Assembly: GCA_017626625.1 (NCBI GenBank)
Contig: JAGAIK010000203.1
Coordinates: 1-6,147 of the forward strand
Reading direction: 5' to 3'
Origin: Roseburia sp.
GTDB lineage: Bacteria > Bacillota > Clostridia > Lachnospirales > Lachnospiraceae
Length of the DNA: 6,147 bases
This document shows positions 1 through 5,142 of this stretch, in pieces (positions within the stretch are counted from its first letter, which is position 1; each line of letters starts with the position of its first letter). The translations under genes and the position numbers were made by a program. The notes beneath the pieces are model-generated. The model was given only the letters and a program-made list of their open reading frames with translations. It was not told where the DNA came from and ran no database searches.

Positions 1-64
1 CTAAATATACTCTGGCAACAGATGATTTTCTTCTTCCTGTTCCGTAATACTTTGTATTAGCCAC
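1..64 (-). CDS. rpsI: Ribosomal protein S9 (uS9), 5' end only
   Basis: Only the first 21 codons are in the window; the gene runs off the low-coordinate edge. The visible peptide begins MANTKYYGTGRRKSSVARVY, which is the typical N-terminus of bacterial S9, a protein of the small-subunit head whose C-terminal tail (not visible) reaches the P-site tRNA. The start is GTG at 64-62. It is chosen because a perfect AGGAGG (78-73) lies 8 nt upstream and the peptide then matches the family from its first residue. The gene begins 16 nt after the rplM stop codon, with no promoter or terminator between, so it is cotranscribed with rplM, the usual pairing in bacteria. The window alone cannot show whether the rest of the gene is intact. 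Confidence 0.95.
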   Translation of the reverse strand, partial: MANTKYYGTGRRKSSVARVYL

Positions 65-80
65 TGTTTTTCCCTCCTAA

Positions 81-509
81 TTAAAATGTTAAAGCTTCAG
101 GTTTCTGAGCTGCATGTTTGTGATCCGGTCCTGCGTATACGAATAATTTTGTATACATCTGTCTTCCTAAAGGTCCTTTCGGAAGCATTCCCTTAACAGC
201 GTGCTCGATAACTCTTTCCGGATGTTTTGCTAACATTTCTTTTAATGTGGTCTCTTTCATTCCACCTACATAATCGGAGTGATTGTAGTAGATTTTCTGG
301 TCTAATTTCTTACCGGTTACTTTGATTTTCTCTGCATTGACAACGATTACATAATCACCGGTATCGATGTGCGGTGTAAAGATTGCTTTATTCTTTCCTC
401 TTAATACTTTAGCAACTTCAGATGCTAAACGTCCTAATGTCATACCTTCAGCGTCAACTACATACCATTTTCTATCAATGGTAGCTGGGCTAGCCATAAA
501 AGTTTTCAT
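81..509 (-). CDS. rplM: Ribosomal protein L13 (uL13)
   Basis: Complete gene of 142 residues, the normal length for bacterial L13, an early-assembling protein of the large ribosomal subunit. The N-terminal part ([20 protein letters not shown]) and the [14 protein letters not shown] block at 26-39 are family typical. The L13 signature region is at 105-128, including [15 protein letters not shown] and the following KLFVYAG. The ATG at 509-507 is preceded by AGGAGG (523-518) with 8-nt spacing. The gene heads a two-gene ribosomal operon with rpsI and has its own sigma-A promoter about 150 nt upstream, so it does not depend on read-through from truA. The leader is long and structured, which suggests feedback control; in Bacillus relatives L13 leaders are a recognised RNA family. 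Codons are AU-rich and look like those of a highly expressed gene (many TTA, AAA, GAA). Confidence 0.98.
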   Translation of the reverse strand: MKTFMASPATIDRKWYVVDAEGMTLGRLASEVAKVLRGKNKAIFTPHIDTGDYVIVVNAEKIKVTGKKLDQKIYYNHSDYVGGMKETTLKEMLAKHPERVIEHAVKGMLPKGPLGRQMYTKLFVYAGPDHKHAAQKPEALTF

Positions 510-650
510 TGAATCTTCCTCCTAGAAATAATGTTGCGAAACGCTTTGCCATGTGAATGTCCAGGACACACGCCGCCGCATTCTCTTATTGTTTATAGTT
601 TAAATGTCGCTCCGGGGCTTTTGGATTGACATTAATTCACTATCACAGAC
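510..650 (-). promoter_or_regulatory. rplM-rpsI 5' leader, candidate L13 autoregulatory RNA
   Basis: From the predicted transcription start (about 650) to the rplM ATG there are about 140 nt without an ORF. The RNA holds GUGAAU (640-635) followed by AAUGUC (633-628). AAUGUC can pair with GACAUU at 608-603, closing a local stem, or with a second GACAUU at 561-556. GUGAAU can pair with AUUCAC at 558-553, which overlaps the second GACAUU. The sequence UGUCCUGGACA (568-558) can also fold on itself, and GCG-UUU-CGC gives a small hairpin near 540. The AGGAGG lies at the 3' end. No U-tract terminator is visible, so any control would probably act on translation. L13 leader RNAs are known from Firmicutes; I have not matched this sequence to that family's consensus. 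Confidence 0.5.
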
Positions 651-656
651 TTAAAT

Positions 657-685
657 ATTATATTACACGAACCCTTGCGTGTCAA
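657..685 (-). promoter_or_regulatory. Sigma-A promoter of rplM-rpsI
   Basis: On the minus strand, TTGACA (685-680) is followed after exactly 17 nt by TATAAT (662-657). Both hexamers match the housekeeping sigma consensus perfectly and the spacing is optimal. Transcription should start near the G at 650. The promoter lies between the truA stop (761) and the rplM start (509) and faces rplM, which gives the ribosomal pair a strong independent transcript. Confidence 0.93.
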
Positions 686-718
686 GGAATTTTTTCAATC
701 TAACTGCCTGAACTTTTA

Positions 719-747
719 CAGGAAATGAGCGAACCGCTCCTCTCCTG
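719..747 (-). terminator. Stem-loop downstream of truA, possible weak terminator
   Basis: Minus-strand RNA forms CAGGAGA, a one-base mismatch, GAGCG, a GUU loop, CGCUC, then UUUCCUG: a 12-bp imperfect stem with one G-U pair, beginning 13 nt after the truA stop. The tail (UGUAAAAG) is poor in U, so this is not a textbook intrinsic terminator on this strand. On the plus strand the hairpin is followed by ATTATCACATTTTTTA, a somewhat better tail, but no plus-strand gene leads into it. It probably marks the end of the ecf-truA transcript or stabilises its 3' end. It lies just upstream of the rplM promoter. Confidence 0.4.
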
Positions 748-760
748 ATTATCACATTTT

Positions 761-1495
761 TTATTCAAATGTAATCCCCATCATTGTAAGCCCCTGCGCC
801 GGGGCTGTCGGTCCTGCCGCACTGCGCTCCTGCGCTGCCAAAATCTCCGGAATGCGCTCCGGAGGAACCGCACCGCCGCCAACCTGAATCAGTGTTCCCG
901 CAATAATTCTCACCATATTGTAAAGAAACCCATTTCCGGTCACCCGGATGGTAATGATATCTCCTTCTTTCAACACATCGCAGGCATAAACCGTGCGCAC
1001 GGTGGTTTTTACCTGCGCCCCGATTGCACAAAAGCTCTTGAAATAATGCTCTCCCACCAGATAGGAAGCCGCTTTTTGCATTTTCCCCACATCCAGCGGG
1101 TGATAATAAAAATAGGTATCAAACCGCCTGGAAGGCATACGGAAGGTGCGGTTTAAAATCCGGTATTCATAGGTCTTTCTGCTGTTCTGATACCGGGGAT
1201 GCCAGTCCTCCGGCACTTCGCAGGAATCCTGCACCACAATATCCTCCGGCAGCCTTTGATTCAGGGCAAAAGAAATCTTCTCCGCAGGCATTCTGGTGTT
1301 GGTATCAAAAACCGCCACATTTCCCAGGGAATGCACCCCGGAATCCGTCCGGCTTGCCCCGGTAACCGTAATCTCTTCTCCCAACAGCTCCGTCAGTTTT
1401 TTATTCAGCACTTCCTCAATGGTAATTCCGTTCGGCTGCACCTGCCAGCCCTTATAATTCGTCCCGTCATAGGCAACAATCAATTTTACCCGCAT
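761..1495 (-). CDS. truA: tRNA pseudouridine(38-40) synthase TruA
   Basis: Complete gene of 244 residues, normal for bacterial TruA. The enzyme turns uridines 38, 39 and 40 in the anticodon stem-loop of many tRNAs into pseudouridine. The catalytic aspartate is D51 in SRTDSGVHS; the family more often has GRTDAGVHA, so the change of G to S at residue 48 is a mild variant with the key RTD kept. The conserved tyrosine of the RKTYEYR block is Y109, and the C-terminal GNGFLYNMVR motif is at 187-196 followed by the usual RIIAGTL. The N-terminal YDGTNYKGWQ (9-18) is also typical. The start is ATG at 1495-1493, behind GGGAG (1506-1502). It follows ecfT by 53 nt with no terminator, so it most likely ends the ecf operon. 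Confidence 0.97.
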   Translation of the reverse strand: MRVKLIVAYDGTNYKGWQVQPNGITIEEVLNKKLTELLGEEITVTGASRTDSGVHSLGNVAVFDTNTRMPAEKISFALNQRLPEDIVVQDSCEVPEDWHPRYQNSRKTYEYRILNRTFRMPSRRFDTYFYYHPLDVGKMQKAASYLVGEHYFKSFCAIGAQVKTTVRTVYACDVLKEGDIITIRVTGNGFLYNMVRIIAGTLIQVGGGAVPPERIPEILAAQERSAAGPTAPAQGLTMMGITFE

Positions 1496-1548
1496 ATTTT
1501 TCTCCCAGAAGTTCCGGTTTTATTTTCTCCGAATTCATTCAGAATTTC

Positions 1549-2361
1549 TTACATCGGAAATGGCAGAAACCTCCTGCACAGCAGTACAACCACAAGATAT
1601 CCGACGATAATCAGATAAGCCGCCCTGTCTCTGTTTTCATAATGCAGGGGTTTCATCTTGGTTCTGCCCTCCCCGCCGTTATAACATCTCGCCTCCATCG
1701 CCATGGCAAGGTCGTCCGCCCGACGGAAAGCCGAGACAAACAAGGGCACCAGCAGAGGTATCATATTTTTCACTTTCTGTACCAAATTTCCGCTCTCAAA
1801 ATCCGCCCCTCTCGCCATCTGGGCTTTCATGATTTTATCCGTTTCTTCTATAAGAATAGGGATAAAACGCAGAGCAATGGACATCATCATGGCAATGGCG
1901 TGCACCGGCACACCGATTTTCGACAGAGGCATCAATGCCTTTTCCAGACCATCTGTCAACTGGTTCGGCGTGGTGGTGAGCGTCATAATGGAAGTTCCCA
2001 AAATCAGATAGACCAGACGGATTACCATTAAAACGGCATTTTTTGCCCCCTCTGCGGTGATTTTAAAAATCCAGAAGCTTACCACCGGCTCGCCCGGCGT
2101 CAAAAACAGATTGAACAGCGCCGTTATCAGCATTAAAATCATAATCGCCTTCAAGCCCTTTACCATAAACTTAAACGGCACCTTTGATATACGGATTACC
2201 GCAAACAAAAACAGGGATATCACCAGCAGGGCGGCGATGCCCTTAAAGCAAAACAGCGATACGATATAAAGCATTGTAGCAAATAATTTTACCCTTGGAT
2301 CTAATTTATGAATCACAGAATCGGCAGGATAATATTGTCCTAACGTAATATCTCTCAGCAT
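1549..2361 (-). CDS. ecfT: ECF transporter transmembrane component EcfT
   Basis: Complete gene of 270 residues. EcfT is the membrane scaffold that joins the two ATPases to an exchangeable S component and passes on the force of ATP hydrolysis during vitamin or metal uptake. The N-terminus (LGQYYPADSVIHKLDPRVKL, 7-26) is the family hallmark. Hydrophobic segments lie roughly at 28-57, 68-88, 107-127, 152-171, 198-212 and 247-262. Two coupling motifs that dock on the ATPases are visible in the long cytoplasmic part: ARG at 183-185 and ARC at 224-226 in MEARCYNGGEGRT; the second has Cys where Gly is often found. The start is ATG at 2361-2359, with a modest AGAAAGG (2378-2372) 10 nt upstream. It follows ecfA2 by 72 nt. 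Confidence 0.96.
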   Translation of the reverse strand: MLRDITLGQYYPADSVIHKLDPRVKLFATMLYIVSLFCFKGIAALLVISLFLFAVIRISKVPFKFMVKGLKAIMILMLITALFNLFLTPGEPVVSFWIFKITAEGAKNAVLMVIRLVYLILGTSIMTLTTTPNQLTDGLEKALMPLSKIGVPVHAIAMMMSIALRFIPILIEETDKIMKAQMARGADFESGNLVQKVKNMIPLLVPLFVSAFRRADDLAMAMEARCYNGGEGRTKMKPLHYENRDRAAYLIIVGYLVVVLLCRRFLPFPM

Positions 2362-2433
2362 TTTTTCTGAACCTTTCTCTTTCCGCAGCCCGAAGCTTCA
2401 TTTTCACAACGGCAGTCTTTCCTGCTCTACTTA

Positions 2434-3312
2434 TTATCTGTGAAAATCATTTTTCTGCGAATCAATTCCCGTCAGCGCCTCTAACAGGCTCGCCCTTGCC
2501 TCAGCAATGGTGGTGGCATCAGTATCCACCTTTAGCCCATAGGCTTTCAGTTCATTCATCAGATAAGTAACCTGCGGTGCGGCAAGTCCCACCGCTTCTA
2601 ACTCCTTATAGTGGCGGAACACTTCCTTTGGCGTTCCGTCATACATCACACTTCCCCGGTTCATCACAACAATGCGCTGCACATACTTCGCCACATCTTC
2701 CATGCTGTGGGACACCAAAATCACCGTAATCCCCCGCTCTCTGTGCATTCTCGCCACCAAATCAAGAATTTCATCCCTGCCTGCCGGGTCTAAGCCCGCC
2801 GTGGGCTCATCTAAAATAAGAACCTCCGGTTTCATGGCAAGAACCCCTGCAATGGCAACACGCCGTTTCTGTCCGCCGGACAGGTCAAAGGGAGACTGGT
2901 AATAAAGCTCCTCCGGCATTCCCACGTTTCTTAATGCCTCAAAGGCGCGCAGCCCGGCTTCTTCCTTCGACAAGCCCTGATTCTTTGGACCGAAGCAGAC
3001 ATCATCAAAAATGGTGGTTTCAAAAAGCTGGTGCTCCGGGTACTGAAATACCAGCCCCACACGGTTGCGCAGCTCACGCAAATCAAAGTCCTCGTCGTAA
3101 ATATCTTTTCCGTGGAAATAGATAGCGCCGGAGGTTGCTTTCATTAATCCGTTTAAGTGTTGTATCAGGGTGGATTTTCCGGAACCGGTGTGGCCGATGA
3201 TGCCGATAAACTGACCGTCTTCTATTTTTAAATTTACGTCCTTAAGCGCCTGAATTTCATAGGCGGTGCCGGGGCTGTAAATGTGGTTTACTTTGTCTAG
3301 GATGATTGACAT
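2434..3312 (-). CDS. ecfA2: ECF transporter ATPase EcfA2
   Basis: Complete gene of 292 residues. It is the second ATP-binding subunit of the energy-coupling factor; it pairs with EcfA1 on the inner face of the membrane and powers import through EcfT. All ABC ATPase motifs are intact: Walker A GHTGSGKST (40-48), Q-loop Q90 in VFQYPEHQLFE, signature LSGGQ (144-148), Walker B LILDEP (165-170) with catalytic E169, D-loop GLD (173-175) and switch H202 in SHSMED. GHTGSGKSTLIQHLNG points to EcfA2 and not EcfA1. The ATG at 3312-3310 has AGAAAGG (3329-3323) 10 nt upstream, the same weak site as ecfT uses. The gene ends in tandem stops (TAATAA, 2436-2431). It is separated from ecfA1 by 295 nt containing a palindromic element. 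Confidence 0.96.
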   Translation of the reverse strand: MSIILDKVNHIYSPGTAYEIQALKDVNLKIEDGQFIGIIGHTGSGKSTLIQHLNGLMKATSGAIYFHGKDIYDEDFDLRELRNRVGLVFQYPEHQLFETTIFDDVCFGPKNQGLSKEEAGLRAFEALRNVGMPEELYYQSPFDLSGGQKRRVAIAGVLAMKPEVLILDEPTAGLDPAGRDEILDLVARMHRERGITVILVSHSMEDVAKYVQRIVVMNRGSVMYDGTPKEVFRHYKELEAVGLAAPQVTYLMNELKAYGLKVDTDATTIAEARASLLEALTGIDSQKNDFHR

Positions 3313-3354
3313 AAATGGGGTGCCTTTCTGGGTTTATTAATTTGATATAGGGAC

Positions 3355-3490
3355 GCTGGGACGGGCAGGCATTTTTATGCGGACACGCTCTCGCTCCGTG
3401 AAAGACGCAGCGGATGCTAAGCTCGACAATACCTCGCTAAGCACCGGCGTCTTTCAAAGGGTCCTCCTAAAAACGCCTGCCCGTCCCAGC
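3355..3490. repeat. Long palindromic element, MITE-like, between ecfA1 and ecfA2
   Basis: The outer arms are perfect over 16 bp: GCTGGGACGGGCAGGC at 3355-3370 and its reverse complement at 3475-3490. After one mismatch the pairing continues through TTTTTA (3372-3377) with TAAAAA (3468-3473), and GGAC (3381-3384) pairs with GTCC (3461-3464) in exact register. Deeper in, TGAAAGACGC (3399-3408) pairs with GCGTCTTTCA (3447-3456); the left side carries 10 extra bases (within ACGCTCTCGCTCCG). GCTAAGC occurs at 3416-3422 and 3436-3442 and pairs with itself with one central mismatch, leaving a short loop. The whole 136 bp can fold into one long cruciform or hairpin on either strand. There is no transposase and no clear target-site duplication; GTTTAT at 3332-3337 and 3492-3497 is a weak candidate. 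It looks like a small mobile or dispersed repeat, but copy number cannot be known from this window. Confidence 0.8.
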
Positions 3491-3532
3491 TGTTTATCGA
3501 ATAAAATTTACATATGCCTAACTCTCTCATTT

Positions 3533-3561
3533 ATTATAATCTGCCTGGCATATTCTTCTAA
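3533..3561 (-). promoter_or_regulatory. Possible internal promoter upstream of ecfA2
   Basis: A perfect TATAAT (3538-3533, minus strand) sits in AT-rich DNA between ecfA1 and the palindromic element. Seventeen nt upstream is TTAGAA (3561-3556), which matches only three of six bases of the -35 consensus. If active, it would start a transcript near 3526 that carries the palindrome in the leader of ecfA2-ecfT-truA. The AT-rich surroundings make a chance TATAAT quite possible. Confidence 0.3.
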
Positions 3562-3583
3562 TTGAATAAACCAGAAGAATATG
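3549..3583 (-). other. AU-rich stem-loop after ecfA1
   Basis: CATATTCTTCT (3549-3559) and AGAAGAATATG (3573-3583) are perfect 11-bp inverted repeats around a 13-nt loop, starting 24 nt after the ecfA1 stop. No U-tract follows on the minus strand, so it is not an intrinsic terminator. It may protect the 3' end of ecfA1 mRNA or be a processing site between the two ATPase genes. It overlaps the weak -35 of the candidate promoter. The rest of 3491-3607 is AT-rich and I see nothing else in it. Confidence 0.6.
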
Positions 3584-3607
3584 GCTTAAGTAGATTTTGT
3601 ATAAAGC

Positions 3608-4480
3608 CTATTTTGCAGGCGGCTCTACTTGAGCGAGCCGTAAAATATGCCCCACTAATTCTTCTCTGGTGAGTACGCCTACCGGGATATCCAGACCGGA
3701 CTGGCGGAGCAGGTCGGCCAGGATGGTTATCTGAGGGACGTCCAGGCGGTATTCTTTTAGTTTGCCTACCTGGGAGAAGATTTCTCTGGGGGTGCCCTGC
3801 ATAACGACTTTGCCCTGGTCCATGACGATGACACGGTCTGCGTCCACCACTTCCTCCATGTAGTGGGTGATGAGGATAACGGTGACGCCCTTTTTCTGAT
3901 TCAGCTCATGGGCGGTGCGGATGACCTCTTTTCTTCCGTTGGGGTCGAGCATGGCTGTGGGTTCGTCAAAGACGATACATTTGGGCTGCATTGCCACTAC
4001 GCCTGCGATGGCGACACGCTGTTTTTGTCCGCCGGAAAGCTTGTTGGGGGAATGGGTGCGGTATTCTAACATGCCTACGGATTTTAGGCTTTCCTCTACA
4101 CGCTGCCAGATTTCCTCTGTGGGGACGCCGATATTTTCCGGGCCAAAGCCCACGTCCTCCTCCACGACGCTGGCGATAATCTGGTTGTCGGGATTCTGGA
4201 ATACCATGCCTGCGGTCTGGCGCACGGGGAGCACGTTCTGTTCTTCCGATACGTCCATGCCGTTGACCCAGAGGCTTCCCTCGGTGGGCGTCAACAGAGC
4301 ATTGATATGCTTTGCCAGAGTGGATTTTCCGGAACCGTTATGACCTAAAATGGCGATAAACTGCCCCGGCTCCACATCTAAATCCACGTGGTCAAGGGCG
4401 GTCTGGATAGACTCCACGTTTCCCTCTTCGTCCCGCCTGATATATTCATGAACTAATTGCTTTGCTTTGATAATTCCCAT
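3608..4480 (-). CDS. ecfA1: ECF transporter ATPase EcfA1
   Basis: Complete gene of 290 residues. It is the first ATP-binding subunit of the energy-coupling factor module and a paralogue of the ecfA2 product. The motifs are intact: Walker [10 protein letters not shown] (46-54), Q-loop Q95 in VFQNPDNQ, signature LSGGQ (148-152), Walker B CIVFDEP (168-174) with catalytic E173, D-loop MLD (177-179) and switch H206 in [24 protein letters not shown] is the EcfA1 form. The N-terminus ([20 protein letters not shown]) fits clostridial EcfA1 and supports the ATG at 4480-4478. Two AAAGGA sites precede it (4490-4485 and 4498-4493 region); the nearer leaves only 4 nt, so the farther, about 11 nt away, may share the role. 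It starts 42 nt after trmL with no promoter or terminator between, suggesting cotranscription. Confidence 0.96.
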   Translation of the reverse strand: MGIIKAKQLVHEYIRRDEEGNVESIQTALDHVDLDVEPGQFIAILGHNGSGKSTLAKHINALLTPTEGSLWVNGMDVSEEQNVLPVRQTAGMVFQNPDNQIIASVVEEDVGFGPENIGVPTEEIWQRVEESLKSVGMLEYRTHSPNKLSGGQKQRVAIAGVVAMQPKCIVFDEPTAMLDPNGRKEVIRTAHELNQKKGVTVILITHYMEEVVDADRVIVMDQGKVVMQGTPREIFSQVGKLKEYRLDVPQITILADLLRQSGLDIPVGVLTREELVGHILRLAQVEPPAK

Positions 4481-4522
4481 TCTATCCTTTTTCCTTTTTC
4501 TAAATCCGCCAGTGTCTCTCTT

Positions 4523-5026
4523 TTACGAATCCCAGCTTAAGCGGTGCAGTTCTCCCTGTAATTTCATGTGGTCAAATTGGTTCTGCCGCAGCGCCTCATA
4601 GAGGACGATTGCCACGGAATTAGACAGATTCAGGGAACGTGTTTCCCCAATCATCGGTATCCGCACGCAGGTGTCCGGGTTTTCTTTTAAGATTTCCTCC
4701 GGGATTCCGGCGCTCTCTTTTCCGAACATGATAAAACAATCCGGCTCATAGGAAACCTCGGTATAAACATGCCTGCCTTTGGTGGTTGCCATATAAATTT
4801 TTGCTCCCGGATTCTTTTCGCAAAACTCCTGCCAGTTGACGTAGGTGGTGACATCTAAGTCCTTCCAGTAATCCATTCCGGCACGCTTAATTGATTTTTC
4901 GTCCAGACGGAAGCCCAGAGGCTCAATGAGGTGCAGCTTCGTCCCCGTTGCCACGCAGGTTCTTCCGATATTTCCCGTATTTGCCGGAATCTCCGGCTCA
5001 TATAATACTATGTTCAACTCTGCCAT
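4523..5026 (-). CDS. trmL: tRNA (cytidine/uridine-34 2'-O)-methyltransferase TrmL
   Basis: Complete gene of 167 residues, the normal length for this minimal SPOUT-class methyltransferase (also known as CspR). The family methylates the ribose of the wobble nucleotide in leucine tRNAs using S-adenosylmethionine. The three knot motifs are present: EPEIPANTGNIGRTC (10-24), MFGKESAGIPEEIL (100-113) and MIGETRSLNLSNSVAIVLYE (125-144), the last two forming the trefoil-knot cofactor site. The start is forced: a TAA stands in frame two codons before the ATG at 5026-5024, and the family motif begins only seven residues after it. There is no Shine-Dalgarno directly upstream; the nearest (AGGAG, 5072-5068) lies beyond a strong hairpin. 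The gene follows the aminotransferase by 116 nt and precedes ecfA1 by 42 nt. Confidence 0.96.
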   Translation of the reverse strand: MAELNIVLYEPEIPANTGNIGRTCVATGTKLHLIEPLGFRLDEKSIKRAGMDYWKDLDVTTYVNWQEFCEKNPGAKIYMATTKGRHVYTEVSYEPDCFIMFGKESAGIPEEILKENPDTCVRIPMIGETRSLNLSNSVAIVLYEALRQNQFDHMKLQGELHRLSWDS

Positions 5027-5036
5027 TTCTTATGAC

Positions 5037-5072
5037 AAGAGCCGCCGCAAAACCCGGCGGCCCTTCTCTCCT
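5037..5072 (-). promoter_or_regulatory. AGGAG plus GC-rich hairpin just before trmL
   Basis: Minus-strand RNA has AGGAG at 5072-5068, two bases, then a hairpin: AAGGGCCGCCG (5065-5055), loop GGUUUUG, CGGCGGCUCUU (5047-5037), an 11-bp stem with one G-U pair. Ten bases later comes the trmL AUG. If the stem folds, AGGAG lies about 12 nt from the AUG across the helix base, so the hairpin could bridge a ribosome binding site. The alternative is an intrinsic terminator with a poor tail (CUCUUGUCAU). The two readings predict opposite effects on trmL. Confidence 0.55.
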
Positions 5073-5099
5073 AACTTTTCATATTTCAAATAGAAAATA

Positions 5100-5127
5100 C
5101 TCCCGGCAAAACAATTTCCTGCCGGAG
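5100..5127 (-). terminator. Stem-loop after the aminotransferase, likely attenuating terminator
   Basis: Minus-strand RNA reads CUCCGGCA (5127-5120), an 11-nt loop, then UGCCGGGAG (5108-5100), pairing over 8 bp with one bulged G. It begins 15 nt after the aminotransferase stop and is followed by UAUUUUCUAUUU, a fair but broken U-tract. On the plus strand it is followed by GAAAAAACTT, so it would act only on the minus strand. It may end or reduce transcription between the aminotransferase and trmL. I see no convincing promoter between it and trmL. Confidence 0.55.
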
Positions 5128-5142
5128 AAAAAACTTCATTTT

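Noticed and set aside
765..1031. Minus-strand 88-codon frame inside truA
   Set aside because: It is a second frame of truA, which has all its motifs in the main frame; no sign of a real frameshift.
1199..2269. Several plus-strand open frames opposite truA and ecfT
   Set aside because: They lie antisense to well-recognised genes with intact motifs, have low-complexity or implausible composition and no ribosome binding sites.
3416..3442. GCTAAGC direct repeats considered as a CRISPR-like or iteron array
   Set aside because: Only two 7-bp copies, inside a palindrome; there are no spacers, further copies or associated genes.
3338..3446. Minus-strand frame of about 35 codons from a GTG inside the palindrome, with AGGAGG upstream
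   Set aside because: The AGGAGG (3468-3463) is about 18 nt from the GTG, the frame is just the inverted arm, and the peptide has no recognisable features.
3377..3565. Plus-strand 62-codon frame reading out of the palindrome
   Set aside because: Most of it is the repeat element itself, followed by AT-rich intergenic DNA; no ribosome binding site fits the start and it runs against all genes. Probably a spurious translation of the repeat.
3863..4343. Plus-strand frames up to 142 codons opposite ecfA1
   Set aside because: Antisense shadows of a conserved ABC ATPase gene; they mirror its Walker and signature codons and match no family I recognise.
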